Shown here: positions 61,676-61,744 of the stretch, in pieces
Numbering within the stretch: position 1 is the first letter of the stretch
Layout: every line of letters begins with the position of its first letter
Assembly (NCBI RefSeq): GCF_008629685.1
Contig: NZ_VWSF01000031.1
Coordinates: 1-61,744 of the forward strand
Length of the DNA stretch: 61,744 nucleotides
Reading direction: 5' to 3'
Source of the DNA: Adhaeribacter rhizoryzae
GTDB taxonomy: Bacteria > Bacteroidota > Bacteroidia > Cytophagales > Hymenobacteraceae
The notes under the pieces: model-generated
What the model was told of the DNA's origin: nothing
Database searches by the model: none
The model's input: only the letters and a program-made list of their open reading frames with translations
Translations under genes and position numbers: made by a program

Positions 61676-61744
61676 TTATTTACTATCTGGCTTGTATTGG
61701 TAAGGTTCTTTCTTCCATATTTTCGCCACCGCTTTTTTAGCGGA
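61676..61744 (-). CDS. C-terminus of a gene cut by the window edge
   Basis: The minus strand is open from the right edge to a TAA at 61678-61676 and encodes a basic tail (SAKKAVAKIWKKEPYQYKPD then SK). The composition looks like a real protein end, but the family cannot be told from 22 residues. Confidence 0.4.
   Translation of the reverse strand, partial: SAKKAVAKIWKKEPYQYKPDSK

Noticed and set aside
1-61744. tRNA or rRNA genes
   Set aside because: No cloverleaf-type or ribosomal sequence was recognised by eye in the gaps; a covariance search was not possible here.

Overview
The window looks like chromosome of a Bacteroidetes bacterium of the order Cytophagales, probably Hymenobacteraceae. 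An Adhaeribacter-like genus is an inference from protein style, not something the sequence proves. Supporting signs are a SusC/SusD pair, Bacteroides-type Tra proteins (TraE, F, G, J, K, M, N, O), REC-only response regulators, weak ribosome-binding sites and AT-rich intergenic regions. No rRNA or tRNA gene was seen.

The left 27 kb is accessory DNA. It opens with the 3' end of an IS4-type insertion sequence. Next come two short secreted-protein genes, each bracketed by its own inverted repeat and separated by a 59-nt attC-like hairpin, so they look like integron-type cassettes without an integrase. The last one abuts a remnant of a group II intron. A conjugation module follows (2.6-15.2 kb): a TOPRIM primase and a small HTH-like gene diverge from a ten-gene type IV secretion operon. 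The operon has no relaxase, coupling protein or integrase in the window. A further cassette-like unit follows traO.

From 17 to 24 kb there is a nuclease-rich stretch: a DUF3800 protein, a DUF1016/PDDEXK nuclease, two small unknown genes, a decapitated cas4, a 22-repeat CRISPR array with its leader on the left, and a second DUF3800 gene. A 293-bp piece of the same IS4-type element sits between the small genes and cas4 and marks a deletion; no other cas gene is present. A serine recombinase, two more cassette-like genes on the minus strand (DUF5946 and an Imm-5-like protein), a 122-bp MITE-like element and two single-domain response regulators complete the accessory zone.

From 28 to 39 kb the genes are metabolic: an AraC regulator divergent from an acyltransferase, a secreted hydrolase, two paralogous cupins, a PQQ-type sugar dehydrogenase, a cyclophilin-like lipoprotein, an NAD-binding protein and a three-subunit molybdenum hydroxylase with a Tat-type signal. 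A small XRE regulator and a broken DUF3078 outer-membrane gene follow.

From 40.6 to 60.6 kb lies a polysaccharide utilization locus: a LacI regulator, a 49-bp perfect palindrome carrying two candidate operators, SusC, SusD, a GH9-like protein, an unassigned alpha/alpha-barrel lipoprotein, an SSS transporter, a GH2 and a GH31 enzyme, and a FAD oxidoreductase. The genes are tightly packed and probably co-transcribed. The window ends in an IS5-type transposase remnant and the C-terminus of a minus-strand gene.
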